In this document: one piece after another, positions 43,942 through 53,617 of the stretch
Layout: each line of letters opens with the position of its first letter
How positions within the stretch are numbered: the first letter of the stretch is position 1
Assembly: GCA_011799875.1 (NCBI GenBank)
Contig: CM022297.1
Location: forward strand, 363,944,921 to 364,008,920
Length of the DNA: 64,000 nucleotides
DNA from: Thinopyrum elongatum
Taxonomy: Eukaryota; Streptophyta; Magnoliopsida; Poales; Poaceae
Reading direction: 5' to 3'
Translations under genes and position numbers: made by a program
Notes under the pieces: model-generated
The model's input: only the letters and a program-made list of their open reading frames with translations
What the model was told of the DNA's origin: nothing
Database searches by the model: none

Positions 43942-44859
43942 GATATATGCAGTGACGATCATTGTATTTGAAGCGAATGCATGATACGTACATTGGACTT
44001 CAGAATCAACTCATTACGGTCACCATTTATGTTTTGTGGTTACTATACAGTCACGGGCTCACCGTACAGCTCTGTATTTGCTCAAGACACGACTAGTTGA
44101 CTAGTTAAACGCTCCACGTGACACCTCTAGTGTTGCATCACATTATCTCACTACCATTGGGCCCACCTGTCGGCGTGTATAAGAATGAAAACAAACGATA
44201 AAAAAATATTGGACGGTGGTTCGTAGTCATGACCGCGGGCACATCGGACAAGGTGGCCTTGTATTGGTATGCTGAACCGTCTGTTTTAACACACAAGAGC
44301 TGGTGTGGTGATTATACACACACGCACGCATGCACACAAACTGCATGCACGCAACACTCACACGAACACACGCAGCCACGCACGCACGCAACACTCACAC
44401 GTACACACACAACCACGCACGCACGCAACACTCACACGCACACACACACACGCATGCATGCACACACCACACGACCAACACACATTCTCACGTTCAAGTG
44501 TTCAACCTACACGTGCATGCGCACACATCAGGCCCTGACAGGCACATACACAACCAGGTGGTTCCCGTGCATGGTTTGGAGTCCTGTCGCGCCTGCGTAA
44601 ATTCGTGTTTATCTTACCTTTTTCCTATGTGAACTGACAGGTGGGACCCACAAGGAACGTGATCAATTTAACCAGTCAACATAGTGCCACGCAGACTATT
44701 TGGCCGGTCAACAGAGCGCAATCCGATGCTGAACGGTGAGCAGGTGACCGTATAATCACCGCAAAACATATATAGTGACTGTAATAAGCGTATTCTGAAG
44801 TCCGGTGACCGTATTACGCTTTTCGCTTGAAATACACTGACCGCCCGTATATTTATCTC
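43942..44859. mobile_element. Candidate MULE-type element with long terminal inverted repeats
   Basis: About 105-110 bp at the left end (43942-44050) is inversely repeated at 44745-44859. Shared pieces include GTATTT.AAGCGA, GGACTTCAGAAT, TTA(C)GTCAC and TATGTTTTG.GGT. The flanks TTCTCTCGC and TTCTCTTGC form a near-perfect 9-bp duplication, the size expected for Mutator-like elements. The interior has a CA/CG-rich microsatellite and no transposase, so it would be non-autonomous. Terminal boundaries are uncertain by a few bases. Confidence 0.6.
44313..44470. repeat. CACACG/CACGCA microsatellite
   Basis: Imperfect arrays of CACACACG, CACGCACGCA and ACACTCACACG, with a longer-period repeat of about 34-38 bp (CGCAACACTCACACG units). 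ORFs over it (44229-44632) are pure repeat translation. Confidence 0.85.
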
Positions 44860-47384
44860 TTCTCTTGCTCTCTCTGTGGAGCCGAGTAGGCCAACGTGCC
44901 AGTGCCTAAATTAGCGCACGCCACCCCATTATAGCTGTACTGGTTTCGTAAGAGCGAACAAGCATTCACGTCTACTGTACAAACTGTAGATATGAGTTAC
45001 AAATGTTATGAAGACGAATACAAATATTTGAATCCACTTTATGCCCAATTTCTCTCTTTGGCCCTCCAAAAGTACATCTCTACACGTTCTCGCATGTTAC
45101 ATCTAACAACTATGCAATACAACACTACTACTACACTCTAACACAATAAATCATATGTGTTTTTAGTTTTACTAGATCTCATATTGTTACTTAATTATTT
45201 AGTTTGCATACATTAAAATTTCCTTTGAAATGTATGGATAGTATCATCTACCGCGCGGAAAAAATCCCGCCCTTGCCTGTTTAATCGGGTTTGTATCGAT
45301 GGATCGTGCGAAACAGCAAAACTATAGTAGTACTACAGTACAAGTAATAGTTCACTGGGCCGCCGTGTCATGTACTCCTCCGTCGTAAGAGTGGAGCGCT
45401 CGCTTTCATAAATGTTCTAGTCCCTTTCGCCGACATGTCGGACATCAAGCAACCGGGTCCACGTGCCATACCAAAATAACAGTGCAGAGTAGCAGGGGTG
45501 AAGCACCCCAGTCATGGCGCCTGCGTAGTAGTAATGAGCAATGAGGCGTCAAATCACAAAGCTGCACCTTTCCCGCAGTTAAGTTGGAGGGACGAAGTAA
45601 TGCTAAAAAAAGAAGTTGGAGGGACGAAGCAACCATCATTTCACTTGTTGCTGAATCTGCTTCTCCCTCATCTTCTTCAAGTTAACCATGTTTTGCTTTT
45701 GTCGTTGTTCTGCCTCATGTGGGACGCGGATCGGCTTGGTAAAGCACTGACACGTGGGACCGCATGTTAGCAAACTGCCAGGCCAACGTCCTCTAAAAAT
45801 AAGAAACCTCCCCGCCTTCCGCGCGGCAAAATCACCTCCTTTTTACTAATCTTGATACTATAATTTTTTAGATCAATATAATCGAGATTTGTATAGATAG
45901 CACACAGGAGCAAAACCAAGTGGTACGGTTAAGGGCATCCACAATGTGTAGCCAAATATGAAAATAGCTTTTGGCATCGATGGGAACCATTGTGGACGGT
46001 GCTGCCAAAGCCAAAAAGATGGAACCGAAGCTCCCTAATTGATTGATTGAAGGAATAGAAAAATGCAACCTCTCTCCTCTTTCTCCCGTGCTTGGACGCA
46101 TGTACAGTATAGAGCACAGAGTCTACTCCCCTGTCCCTTCTATCACAAATCACAAAGCAGTGAGGCGTCAAATCACAAAGCACGGACGAAGCAACCATCA
46201 TTTCACTCTTTGCTGACTCCGCTTCTCCATCGTCTTCTTAGAGAAACCACCTTACCACACTAAGCTGGACGGACGACTCTATTGTGTAGTACTAGTACAT
46301 TTACGCGTCCTTTGGTTCAATGGACTTCCTGGATGCAAAGAAGGCGGTTGTCTCGGCTTGCAGGCGGCACTTGCGAATGACTTACTGTGGTCTCCCTCAA
46401 CGGTGTTCTTCGTCGAACGCACTTCGCCAAACCACAATATTCGAGATATCGTCGACGTCACCGCAATGGGAAGGAAGTCAAATAGTTACTACCACCATTT
46501 TTTTGTACACAAGGCCAGTATCAAAATTACAATTTGCAGAAGGCCACTAGGCAAAATTGATGGGGTTTGCCTCGTACTAGCAACCAAGGACATTAATATA
46601 CCCTTGCATGCATGCGAAAGTGAGAAGGTTGGTTTGCATGGTGCTGCATTAATCAAGCAATGAGGAGTGAGATCGTTAGCTCTTTGGGCGTTGGAGAAAA
46701 AAATACGCATTAATTGACACGTTAAACGAGGATTTGTATCGATCAATCCCGCGACGGAAAACCCCGCCTTTCTTTTTTAACACAAGTAGTACGTACGTAC
46801 TTGTATCCTGTTTGGGTCTAGGCCTTGCATTGCCATACTTCGCCACACATTTTTGCCAAGCTTGCCTAAAGTTTTCAAAATGAAAATGAGGTACACTTGC
46901 GCGCAGCTGTTGCAGTCGCACCGCACCCTCACACAGTCGCTCATGCACGCCGCAAACCCAACCAAGGGAACGCACCCTCACTGACACGTGCTACCGCATG
47001 TGATCAAACGAAACTCAGCCATCCTACTGCTGACACATAATTTTCATTCATACAATATGTTTATCCAACCGCATGTTGGGGAAGATCTGTATGGCCCGTG
47101 CGGTGGTCTGTTGGGGAAGAAGAAGAGGTGAGGAAGAAGAAGGGTTGGGAGACGTAGGATATTCATCCAACCGCTTGAAATGGTCGACTGACCCAAATGA
47201 TGAAAGTCAGGCGACTTGCATAAATATATGTTTTTACACAGCAAAAGATCCCTAAAAACAACAACATAAAGAAAAACTATCACTGCTCGCGGAACGAGAC
47301 AGCCTCGTCGTCTTTGGCTGCTAGCGCGAACCAGCCGTAGCTGCCGACGTGTGTCTTCGCACCGTGGTTGTCCTCGGCCTCCAG
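44860..47384. other. Non-coding centre of CACTA-B with repeated modules
   Basis: No gene is supported. Two related modules recur: one with CGCGCGG, AAATCCCGCC and TGTATCGATGGATCG (45245, 46725, and 52600 further right), and one with GACACGTGGGACCGCA-type sequence (45750, 46980, 52810, weakly 48950). A local duplication places GAGGCGTCAAATCACAAAGC and GGACGAAGCAACCATCATTT at 45540-45640 and again at 46160-46200. Confidence 0.5.
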
Positions 47385-48017
47385 CTACTCATTCACGCGG
47401 AGCATGCGGGCGCTCTGCACGGACGTGGGCACCGCCTGGTTCAAGTCCAGGATGTCTGGTTCCGCCTGCAGGAGGGCCTCAATGGCAGTGGCATCCACGC
47501 GCTCCGCGTCGAGTTGAGCCTCCGCCACCCGGTTCAAGTCCAGGATGTCCGGTTCCGCCTGCAGGAGGGCCTCGATGGCAGCGGCATCCGCGCGCTCCCC
47601 GTCAAGTTGAGCCTCCGCCGCCCGGTTCACATCCACGACATCCGGTTCCGCCTGCAGGAGGGCCTCGATGGCAGCGGCATCCGCGCGCTCCGCGTCGAGT
47701 TGAGCCTCCGCCTCCCGGTCCTCCTTTAGGATCGCCAGGTTGAACCGCTGGTCCACCTGCACCATGGGGGACCCGGACGCCGGCACGAAGTCAACGCCCA
47801 TCGTCTCATACGCATCGGGGGCCTTCTGCGCCACAACCTCCGCCATGAACATTGGATCGGCTTCCTCCTCCTCGGAGCTTGGCTCCAGAGAACTCGGGGA
47901 TTGGCCCGCCGCAAAGCGAGCTTAGGAACGGAGGTCTGTGGCGCCGACCGCTGCCGCGATTTCTGCGCGGCGCTCCGGCGTCAGCATCTTGTAGTACGTG
48001 ATCTTGCGGTGCACCAT
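47385..48017 (-). pseudogene. Unknown protein with three 31-residue repeats, interrupted by one stop
   Basis: From the ATG at 48017 the frame reads VHRKITYYKMLTPERRAEIA, meets a TAA at 47922-47924, then stays open to the stop at 47385. The second part has an acidic patch (SSEEEEADP), a unique region (DAYETMGVDFVPASGS), then three tandem 31-residue units: AEAQLDAERADAAAIEALLQ followed by AEPDVVDVNRA or close variants. The units are 93 bp each and form an Ala/Glu/Leu-rich likely helix. I do not recognise the family. Codon use is GC-rich, unlike the surrounding AT-rich DNA, which suggests a captured or domesticated sequence. Alternatively translation starts at an ATG near 47852. Confidence 0.5.
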
Positions 48018-49101
48018 GGCTTTTCGGTGAACTAGGGGACGATTGATGCGGGCTAGGGGATCGAAAGGTGGAGGAATGGGCTGGAGAGGAGGTGTGGTTT
48101 TGGGGCAGTGGTGACCGGCCGGCAAGTAGCTGGCGTAGGCCGAGCAACGAAGGCTCTGGTGTGAATAGTGATTCCGATGACGACCGGTCAATCGGTTTTG
48201 ACTATGCGGAGTTTGCAAAGCCGGACGACTGGAACCTGGAGAGTTGTGGGGTGGGATGGGACCAAAGTTTCAGAGTTTCACGTGGCAGACGTCCGGACCT
48301 CCCCACCGTTCCTGTCGACGATGAGGCAGTGGCTTCGTAAATCTCAAGATGACTAGCAAGATGCCCGTGCATTACACGGAACATCAGGATGCATTTTTTA
48401 TGATATCTCGAGAATTTCATCAAAAAATGGTATCTCGAGAATTTCATCGAAAAAATGATATCTCGAGAAAGATGAGTGATAAGGTGAGGAGGAGTGGGCG
48501 CTGTGGTGATTGGTGGACGGACTTAGCGGAGGCATGGGGATGGACGACGCCGGCAGCAGCCACCATGCTAGATTGTTCTAGAGGCTTCCTTTTTTAATTA
48601 CTCAACAATGAAGTTGTGGGAGATAAGGATGAACGATAGAGGTGCGGGTATCCTTTTGCAAAATTGCCATAGTTTGCTTCCTATCCGTCAGATATAGATC
48701 GGACGGTCTATATTGCAAGATGGCAGGCGCACCATCATCACCGAGAGTAGAGATAGAGGTATGACTGCTCAGTCTCTCGAAGGTGCTCACATGGGTAGGG
48801 TGTGCGTGTGTGCGTTCATAGGGGTGAGTGTATGCGCGCACGTATGAGCGCTTGCGTCTGTACTGTGTTAAAAAAAAGAAGTACTCAAAGTATGCAAGTT
48901 CATACATCACTCTTGTCGCGTTCGCGTTGCACCCCGACACGCTGGACCCTGCACGTCGCTCACCGAATGGAACGCGCTTCGTCTTGCGTTTTCGCTCGCT
49001 TGTGGGATCACAGTTGAGAGCAAACCGACGTCCCTCCCCCTCCCCCGCACGCGTCATTTATACTACTAGAAGAGAGAGAGGTCGGCCGAGTGTTACTAGT
49101 A
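48018..49101. other. Non-coding sequence with short repeats
   Basis: The plus-strand frame 48068-48340 (91 residues, FDYAEFAKPDDWNLESC) lacks recognisable features and faces away from the 31-residue-repeat gene, so it may be upstream sequence. A 27-28-bp tandem repeat with the palindrome TCTCGAGA lies at 48404-48470. Another promoter-like module is at 48890-49040. Confidence 0.4.
48404..48470. repeat. 27/28-bp tandem repeat, about 2.5 copies
   Basis: TATCTCGAGAATTTCATC starts at 48404 and 48431, and a partial copy starts at 48459, separated by A-rich spacers. Confidence 0.85.
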
Positions 49102-49141
49102 CTCCCTCCATTTTATGCAGAGTAAATAAAAACGAAGGGAG
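49102..49141. mobile_element. 40-bp minimal Stowaway remnant
   Basis: CTCCCTCCATTTTATGCAGA followed by GTAAATAAAAACGAAGGGAG, flanked by TA on both sides. The ends match those of the 255-bp Stowaway at 50352-50606, so this is the same family with nearly the whole interior deleted. Confidence 0.75.
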
Positions 49142-49810
49142 TATACTACTAGTACTATGAGCACTGCATACTCTACTGCAGATGTTGTCAGTACTCCACT
49201 AGTACTACTACTTCTACTACTATTGGACAGGGAGCTTAAAAAAGTTACTATTGGACTGGCTATACGTGGCGAAATCCTAGTAGGAAGAGCATGCGCGAGA
49301 ACAAGCACATTCACGTGTTTAAAAACAAATTGGAAACCATCTCTGTTTGAATACAAATCTAGGAGTACGTACGAATCTAACAATATTGATTGGGCGTTGT
49401 TGAATGTTGATACTTTTTTCTGTAAGTTTGATCAAAGTAGAGATACTTTGACTACACATAAAACTTATATGTAAACTAGAAAGGATCGGAGGGAGTATAT
49501 TGTACGTTCAAAAATGAAACGAACATTGAATACCATTTATATATGATTTGCTGATGCTATGATCACCGGCTCAAAATTTTGAATCCGCCTTAGGTATCAC
49601 ACATGCACCCACTCGTTCTCTCTCGGTTTCATCTCGGGGTCCGAAGATCGATTGAAAGAGGACTAGGGTGGGTACAGTATGTTCATTTCGCTTTTGAACG
49701 TACAATATACTCCCTCCGATCCACACAGACCCCCCGGTCATTTCTATCATAGAAACACACCAAACCTTTATCTCCTTGCACGACACGCACTTGATCTCTC
49801 AACTTCAATT
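49142..49810. other. Non-coding sequence with Stowaway ends in inverted orientation
   Basis: No gene is supported. A right Stowaway end (ending GGATCGGAGGGAG) lies at 49483-49495 and a left end at 49710-49722, joined by the inverted repeat listed separately. 49280-49600 is a diverged copy of the AT-rich part of the 31-kb/42-kb shared segment. Confidence 0.45.
49483..49722. repeat. Inverted repeat, 31-bp perfect arms
   Basis: Arms 49483-49513 and 49692-49722 are exact inverse copies (GGATCGGAGGGAGTATATTG and 11 more bases). They extend with mismatches to about 48 bp on the inner side, leaving a spacer of about 145 bp. Confidence 0.9.
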
Positions 49811-50083
49811 GATCTCGTCAACATGTGTCGGGGCATGAACCGAATGGGATGTCAAAACTAAGATGGGAAGCGACACGTAGTGGAGGCAAAGTGAAATCAA
49901 TCGATCTCGTCAAGATGTGTCGAGGCATGAACCGAATGGGATGTCAAAACTAAGATGGGAAGCGACACGTAGTGGAGGCAAAGTGAAATCAATCGATCTC
50001 GTCAAGATGTGTCGAGGCATGAACCGAATGGGATGTCAAAACTAAGATGGGAAGCGACATGTAGTGGAGGTAAAGTGAAACTT
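49811..50083. repeat. 92-bp tandem repeat, three copies
   Basis: GATCTCGTCAA starts at 49811, 49903 and 49995. The units share GGCATGAACCGAATGGGATG and GGGAAGCGACA and differ at only a few bases, so the duplication is recent. Confidence 0.95.
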
Positions 50084-50351
50084 TAAATGAACCGTTTGTC
50101 TGTATGCATGTCGAATAAATTACAACATTGGAAATACAAGCATGGTCTAGGCCCACATGCGAATGATACTCGGCGGAATGTTCAAATGAGGCATGCGGGA
50201 GGATGGACTCGACCGGAGGGCGGCATGATCGACGGAGAAGAGGGTTGGAGAGGAATGAGAAATAAGCAATGCCACATGATTATACTTGAACGGCTCAAAT
50301 AAACATTAAGTTGTCTCGTTTTCCCTTCCGTCTTGGTCACGGAGTAAGATA

Positions 50352-50606
50352 CTCCCTCCGTTTTATTTACTCTGCATATTAGGTTTGACTGAAGTCAAAC
50401 TTCATAAAATTTGACCAAATTTATAGAAAAAATATGAACATTTACAATAGCAAATCTATATGATGTGAAAGTATATTCAATAATGAATCTAATGGTATTG
50501 ATTTGTTATTGTATATGTTATTATTTCTGTCTATAAACTTTGTCAAAGTTTACAAAGTTTGACTTTGAGCAAAGCTAAAATGCGGAGTAAATAAAAACAG
50601 AGGGAG
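50352..50606. mobile_element. Stowaway MITE (255 bp)
   Basis: CTCCCTCCGTTTTATTTACT at the left and GTAAATAAAAACAGAGGGAG at the right are inverted ends flanked by TA duplications (50350-50351 and 50607-50608). The interior is AT-rich with TTTGACTGAAGTCAAA-type self-complementary pieces. It is a non-autonomous Tc1/Mariner derivative. Confidence 0.92.
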
Positions 50607-50980
50607 TACGCAGGGACTAGTATATAGTTACTACTGCCGGAACATGGTAAGTTGGACCCCTAAATGCGGGCACGGACCGGGCACACCTCAATTATTCCTT
50701 CAAACAGTCGGACACCTACATTAGCACACCATCCAGCTACTTAATCAAGTGTTACGCTTCACTAGTTGAAAGGGAAAAGGGTGGTACCGTACCCAAAACC
50801 ACCACACTTGGGGCTAGGGTAACAACTTGGTACTATACCACATTTGAACCAGGGCACAAAAACCACCTGTTCTGCGCCTAATGCGTAACGCGGAGCACTG
50901 ACGCCCGAATTTGGCCGGGAAAACAGGGAAACCGACATGTGGGGCACACCTGTCGGGATGACGTGGCGCGGACTAGTCCA

Positions 50981-51264
50981 ATGGAGGAGCTGGCCCACGA
51001 CCTCCTCGCCACCGGCAACCGTTCATGTGGGTCGTGTGGGACAACAACGTGGCGCAGCTCCCGCACCGCCTCTGGACACGACGACCGCGGTGAGCGACAC
51101 GCTCATCGTCGCTGGACACGCTCGGCTTCAGGGTGCCGAGGGTGGCGTTAGCGCTGTGGCACGACCAGTAGATCAACACCCGGCTCATCGAGGATGCACG
51201 GGGCGCCGAAGTGCGTGCACGCCGCGACGCGTCCGCGGAGTGTTCTAGCACGGCCAACTGCATC
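50981..51264 (+). pseudogene. Family-1 UDP-glycosyltransferase fragment
   Basis: Three pieces match the order of the plant UGT C-terminal domain. MEELAHDLLATG starts at 50981; a shifted frame then gives QPFMWVVWDNNVAQLP; near 51132 a third segment reads VPRVALALWHDQ, a stop, INTRLIEDARGAEVRARRDA. The usual counterparts are the RPFLWVV strand, the GVPVVA...TDQ end of the PSPG box and the NA.LIED helix. The HCGWNS part of the PSPG box is not recognisable. A TAG lies at 51169-51171, after the DQ that normally contacts the sugar donor. It is a decayed fragment, probably captured by the CACTA element. Assignment is from motif memory only. Confidence 0.6.
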
Positions 51265-51627
51265 CCCAGGACCTGAGACCATGCCGGGTCATCTTGCTTT
51301 TTCAATGACATTGGGGATCGCATGTGAGCAAAGGGCATCTCCAATGTTGCCACGACCGCAACTGACTACCCTGGCACACCAAAAACCCTCGTCCCTCGTG
51401 GCGTCGCGCGGTGCGTTCCCAGCCGGCGCCAGCTGCCCGCATTCATGCCGTCCGTCCGTATGCCGTCATTAAGAGGCTCGGTGCCCGAGGAACCAACTCC
51501 GGTGACTTAATGACGCACCCGGACGCTTGGCCTCACCGGAATGCACTACTTAAAGCGACAACACCCAGCTAAACTCCACACCATAGCGCATCCTCCTGCT
51601 ACCTAGCACGGTGGGACCACATCCACC

Positions 51628-51934
51628 ATGACCGCGAGCGCGAACGCTCTGCGGGAGAGCTTGTCTTTGGGGATGAAGCTCGAGGTCACCGCCCTCGCTC
51701 AAGTTGCCGCTCGCAACGCAATAGCGGCGTAGCCGGATGCGGACACGACCGCACAAGTGGTGGCCATGCTGGCGGCCAACGACGGGAGCACCGTCAGCCA
51801 CACGTCCTACTTGCCGCTGTCCAACGTTCGGTGGCGCATGTGGCAGATGAAGCGACGGACCATCCACGTCCATCATCATCGACCTCACGTCCACCGGCAC
51901 CGCCGAGGTCGGGGACTCCTCCGAGGATGAGTAG
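51628..51934 (+). pseudogene. Unknown GC-rich coding fragment with a stop and a frameshift
   Basis: The ATG at 51628 opens SANALRESLSLGMKLEVTAL; a TAG follows at 51730-51732, the frame continues NDGSTVSHTSYLPLSNVRW, and a shift near 51860 gives IIIDLTSTGTAEVGDSSEDE and a stop at 51932. The acidic DLTS...SSEDE ending looks like a real C-terminus. I do not recognise the family. It follows the UGT fragment by about 360 bp and may come from the same captured segment. Confidence 0.35.
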
Positions 51935-52239
51935 GGCATGGGAGGCGGCAGGGCATGGTGTGCCAACTGGCCGGTCCGTCTCCCGTGTTCTACTCTTCCT
52001 CGCCGGAGACCGCACCTTCACTTCACGGGTCTTGAACCCCGCCCCCGTACATGGAGATGGCAGATGGCGGACGTCGGTCGCCACCGTAGAAAAGGTTTAG
52101 GGTCTGGTTTCTTTTATTTTTCTATCCTATAAAAGTTTGAAATGTAATGAAAATATGCCGTGTTTGCATGAATCTTGTCCGGTGTATATGAACTTTCACA
52201 ACAATAGTAAGATATATTGTAGGAGTATGAAAATATATG

Positions 52240-52325
52240 GAATGATGATTCATTTTTGTGTGTATAAACTTAGAAGGTTTGACCCGAGACAAAGCTAACA
52301 TGCGAACTAAATAAAAACATAGGGT
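52240..52325. mobile_element. Stowaway MITE right-half remnant
   Basis: GTGTATAAACTTAGAAGGTT through GCGAACTAAATAAAAACATA aligns with the right end of the Stowaway at 50352-50606 (TCTATAAACTTTG through GGAGTAAATAAAAACAGAGG). The left half is missing or too decayed. Confidence 0.55.
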
Positions 52326-53617
52326 CTACATACACAATTTATCTTAGGCCCTCCAACAGTATGTCCACTACACATTCACGCATTTCACATCTTTCTACAT
52401 CTACGGGAACCTACGAAAGGGTTAACGTAAATTGCCTCTCTCCCCCCCTGATTTTCATGGTGGTGGGCCCCTCCCTCCCCCCAATCTCCAATCAACAGCC
52501 CACACATTTCACATTACGTTAATTACGTAACTGGGATTACGTAGGTGTAGCATTACTCGTCCTAAAAAAACCAACTAAGCCAACCTCCCAGCATATCGCG
52601 CGGGAAAAGACCCGGCCGCGCCGTTTTAGTCGGGATTACCGGATTACTAGTAGTAGTATTGATGGATCGCGCGAAGCACCAAGTTTAAAAGGAAAAAAGG
52701 TAGTACACTCACAGCACGCCTGTCGCGGTCGCATTGCACCCCTCACACGGTCGGTCCTGCACACGGCTCACGCAAATGGAACGCGCTTCAGCTTGCCTCT
52801 TCACTGACACGTGGGACCGCACTTGGAGAAACCGACCATGCGCCAAACTCCCCCGCCCACCGCGTGAAAATTCCCCCCAAATCCCAAATTCAACCGCGCT
52901 TCGGCCAACTAGCCAATAATATTCCCCAAACCCCCCGATACGTCGGCGCCACGGTTCGTCGAGGGGACGCACGACGATCCTCTCGCTCCCATAGTACGCT
53001 CTCGTAGACTGCCGTCCTCTAGCCGCACCGCCACCGCTGGCGATGTTCTTGTGGAGACGCACGGCGGTCAGCTTCTCCCACGGTACGCGCATTCTAGACT
53101 GAGGCCCCGTGCATGTCGGAGTAGCACTGAGTGTTAGCTGATAGACGCTGTTAATCTCACTGTTTGCCGAAATAGTTTACAGTCAATATGCTCTGCTTAA
53201 GAAGCTTCCTTGCCCTATTCTGCACTCAATCTGCTTAGCTGAGATGGCATGCCATGCCTGATTAGTTGCTAAAATATCCTTCCATATATTTATTGTGACG
53301 TAGATTGCCATGGTCCAGTAGCCAATCTGTTAGGTGAAATAGCTCTACACCGTTTTATACTCGATCTTTGTTGTTGAGATGGCCTTCGATGGCTGTGTGC
53401 TCGGCCTCATTGACTGCTAAAATAGCCTGCCATAATTTAGCACTCAAATCTGTTTGCTGAATTAGCTTTACATATATTTCGTTACTTAGATCTGCTTGTC
53501 CAAATATCTTGCCATAGCTTTAGACATCGACCTAGGTATTTTTTCTGGACTTCATAAAAAAGCACATATGTTTTTCCTGTAATATCTAGTAGAAGAACTA
53601 ATTTGTATGTCTTACAG
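52326..53617 (+). promoter_or_regulatory. Upstream region and leader intron of TNP2
   Basis: Positions 52600-53090 hold the GC-rich module also seen at 45-47 kb (ATCGCGCGGG, ATTGATGGATCGCGCGAA, ACACGTGGGACCGCAC) and could contain the TNP2 promoter and a 5' UTR exon with donor CCACGGTACGC near 53084. From 53150 to 53560 the sequence is a degenerate array of units of about 60-70 bp (ACTCAATCTGCTTAGCTGA-like, GCTAAAATA.CCTTCCAT-like). It reads as a leader intron ending TTACAG at 53617. Confidence 0.45.

Noticed and set aside
44229..44632. Three overlapping Thr/His-rich ORFs
   Set aside because: They are translations of a CA/CG microsatellite.
47349..47743. Two plus-strand ORFs with repeated segments
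   Set aside because: They mirror the 93-bp repeats of the minus-strand gene; the minus frame has the better protein-like composition and longer continuity.
49811..50083. Regular repeats considered as a CRISPR-like array
   Set aside because: The units are directly adjacent 92-bp copies without unique spacers, in a plant genome.
52400..52570. Possible MITE between CTACGGGAACCTACG and GATTACGTAGGTGTAG
   Set aside because: The two ends share only a short CCTACG-type inverse match and no clear flanking duplication.
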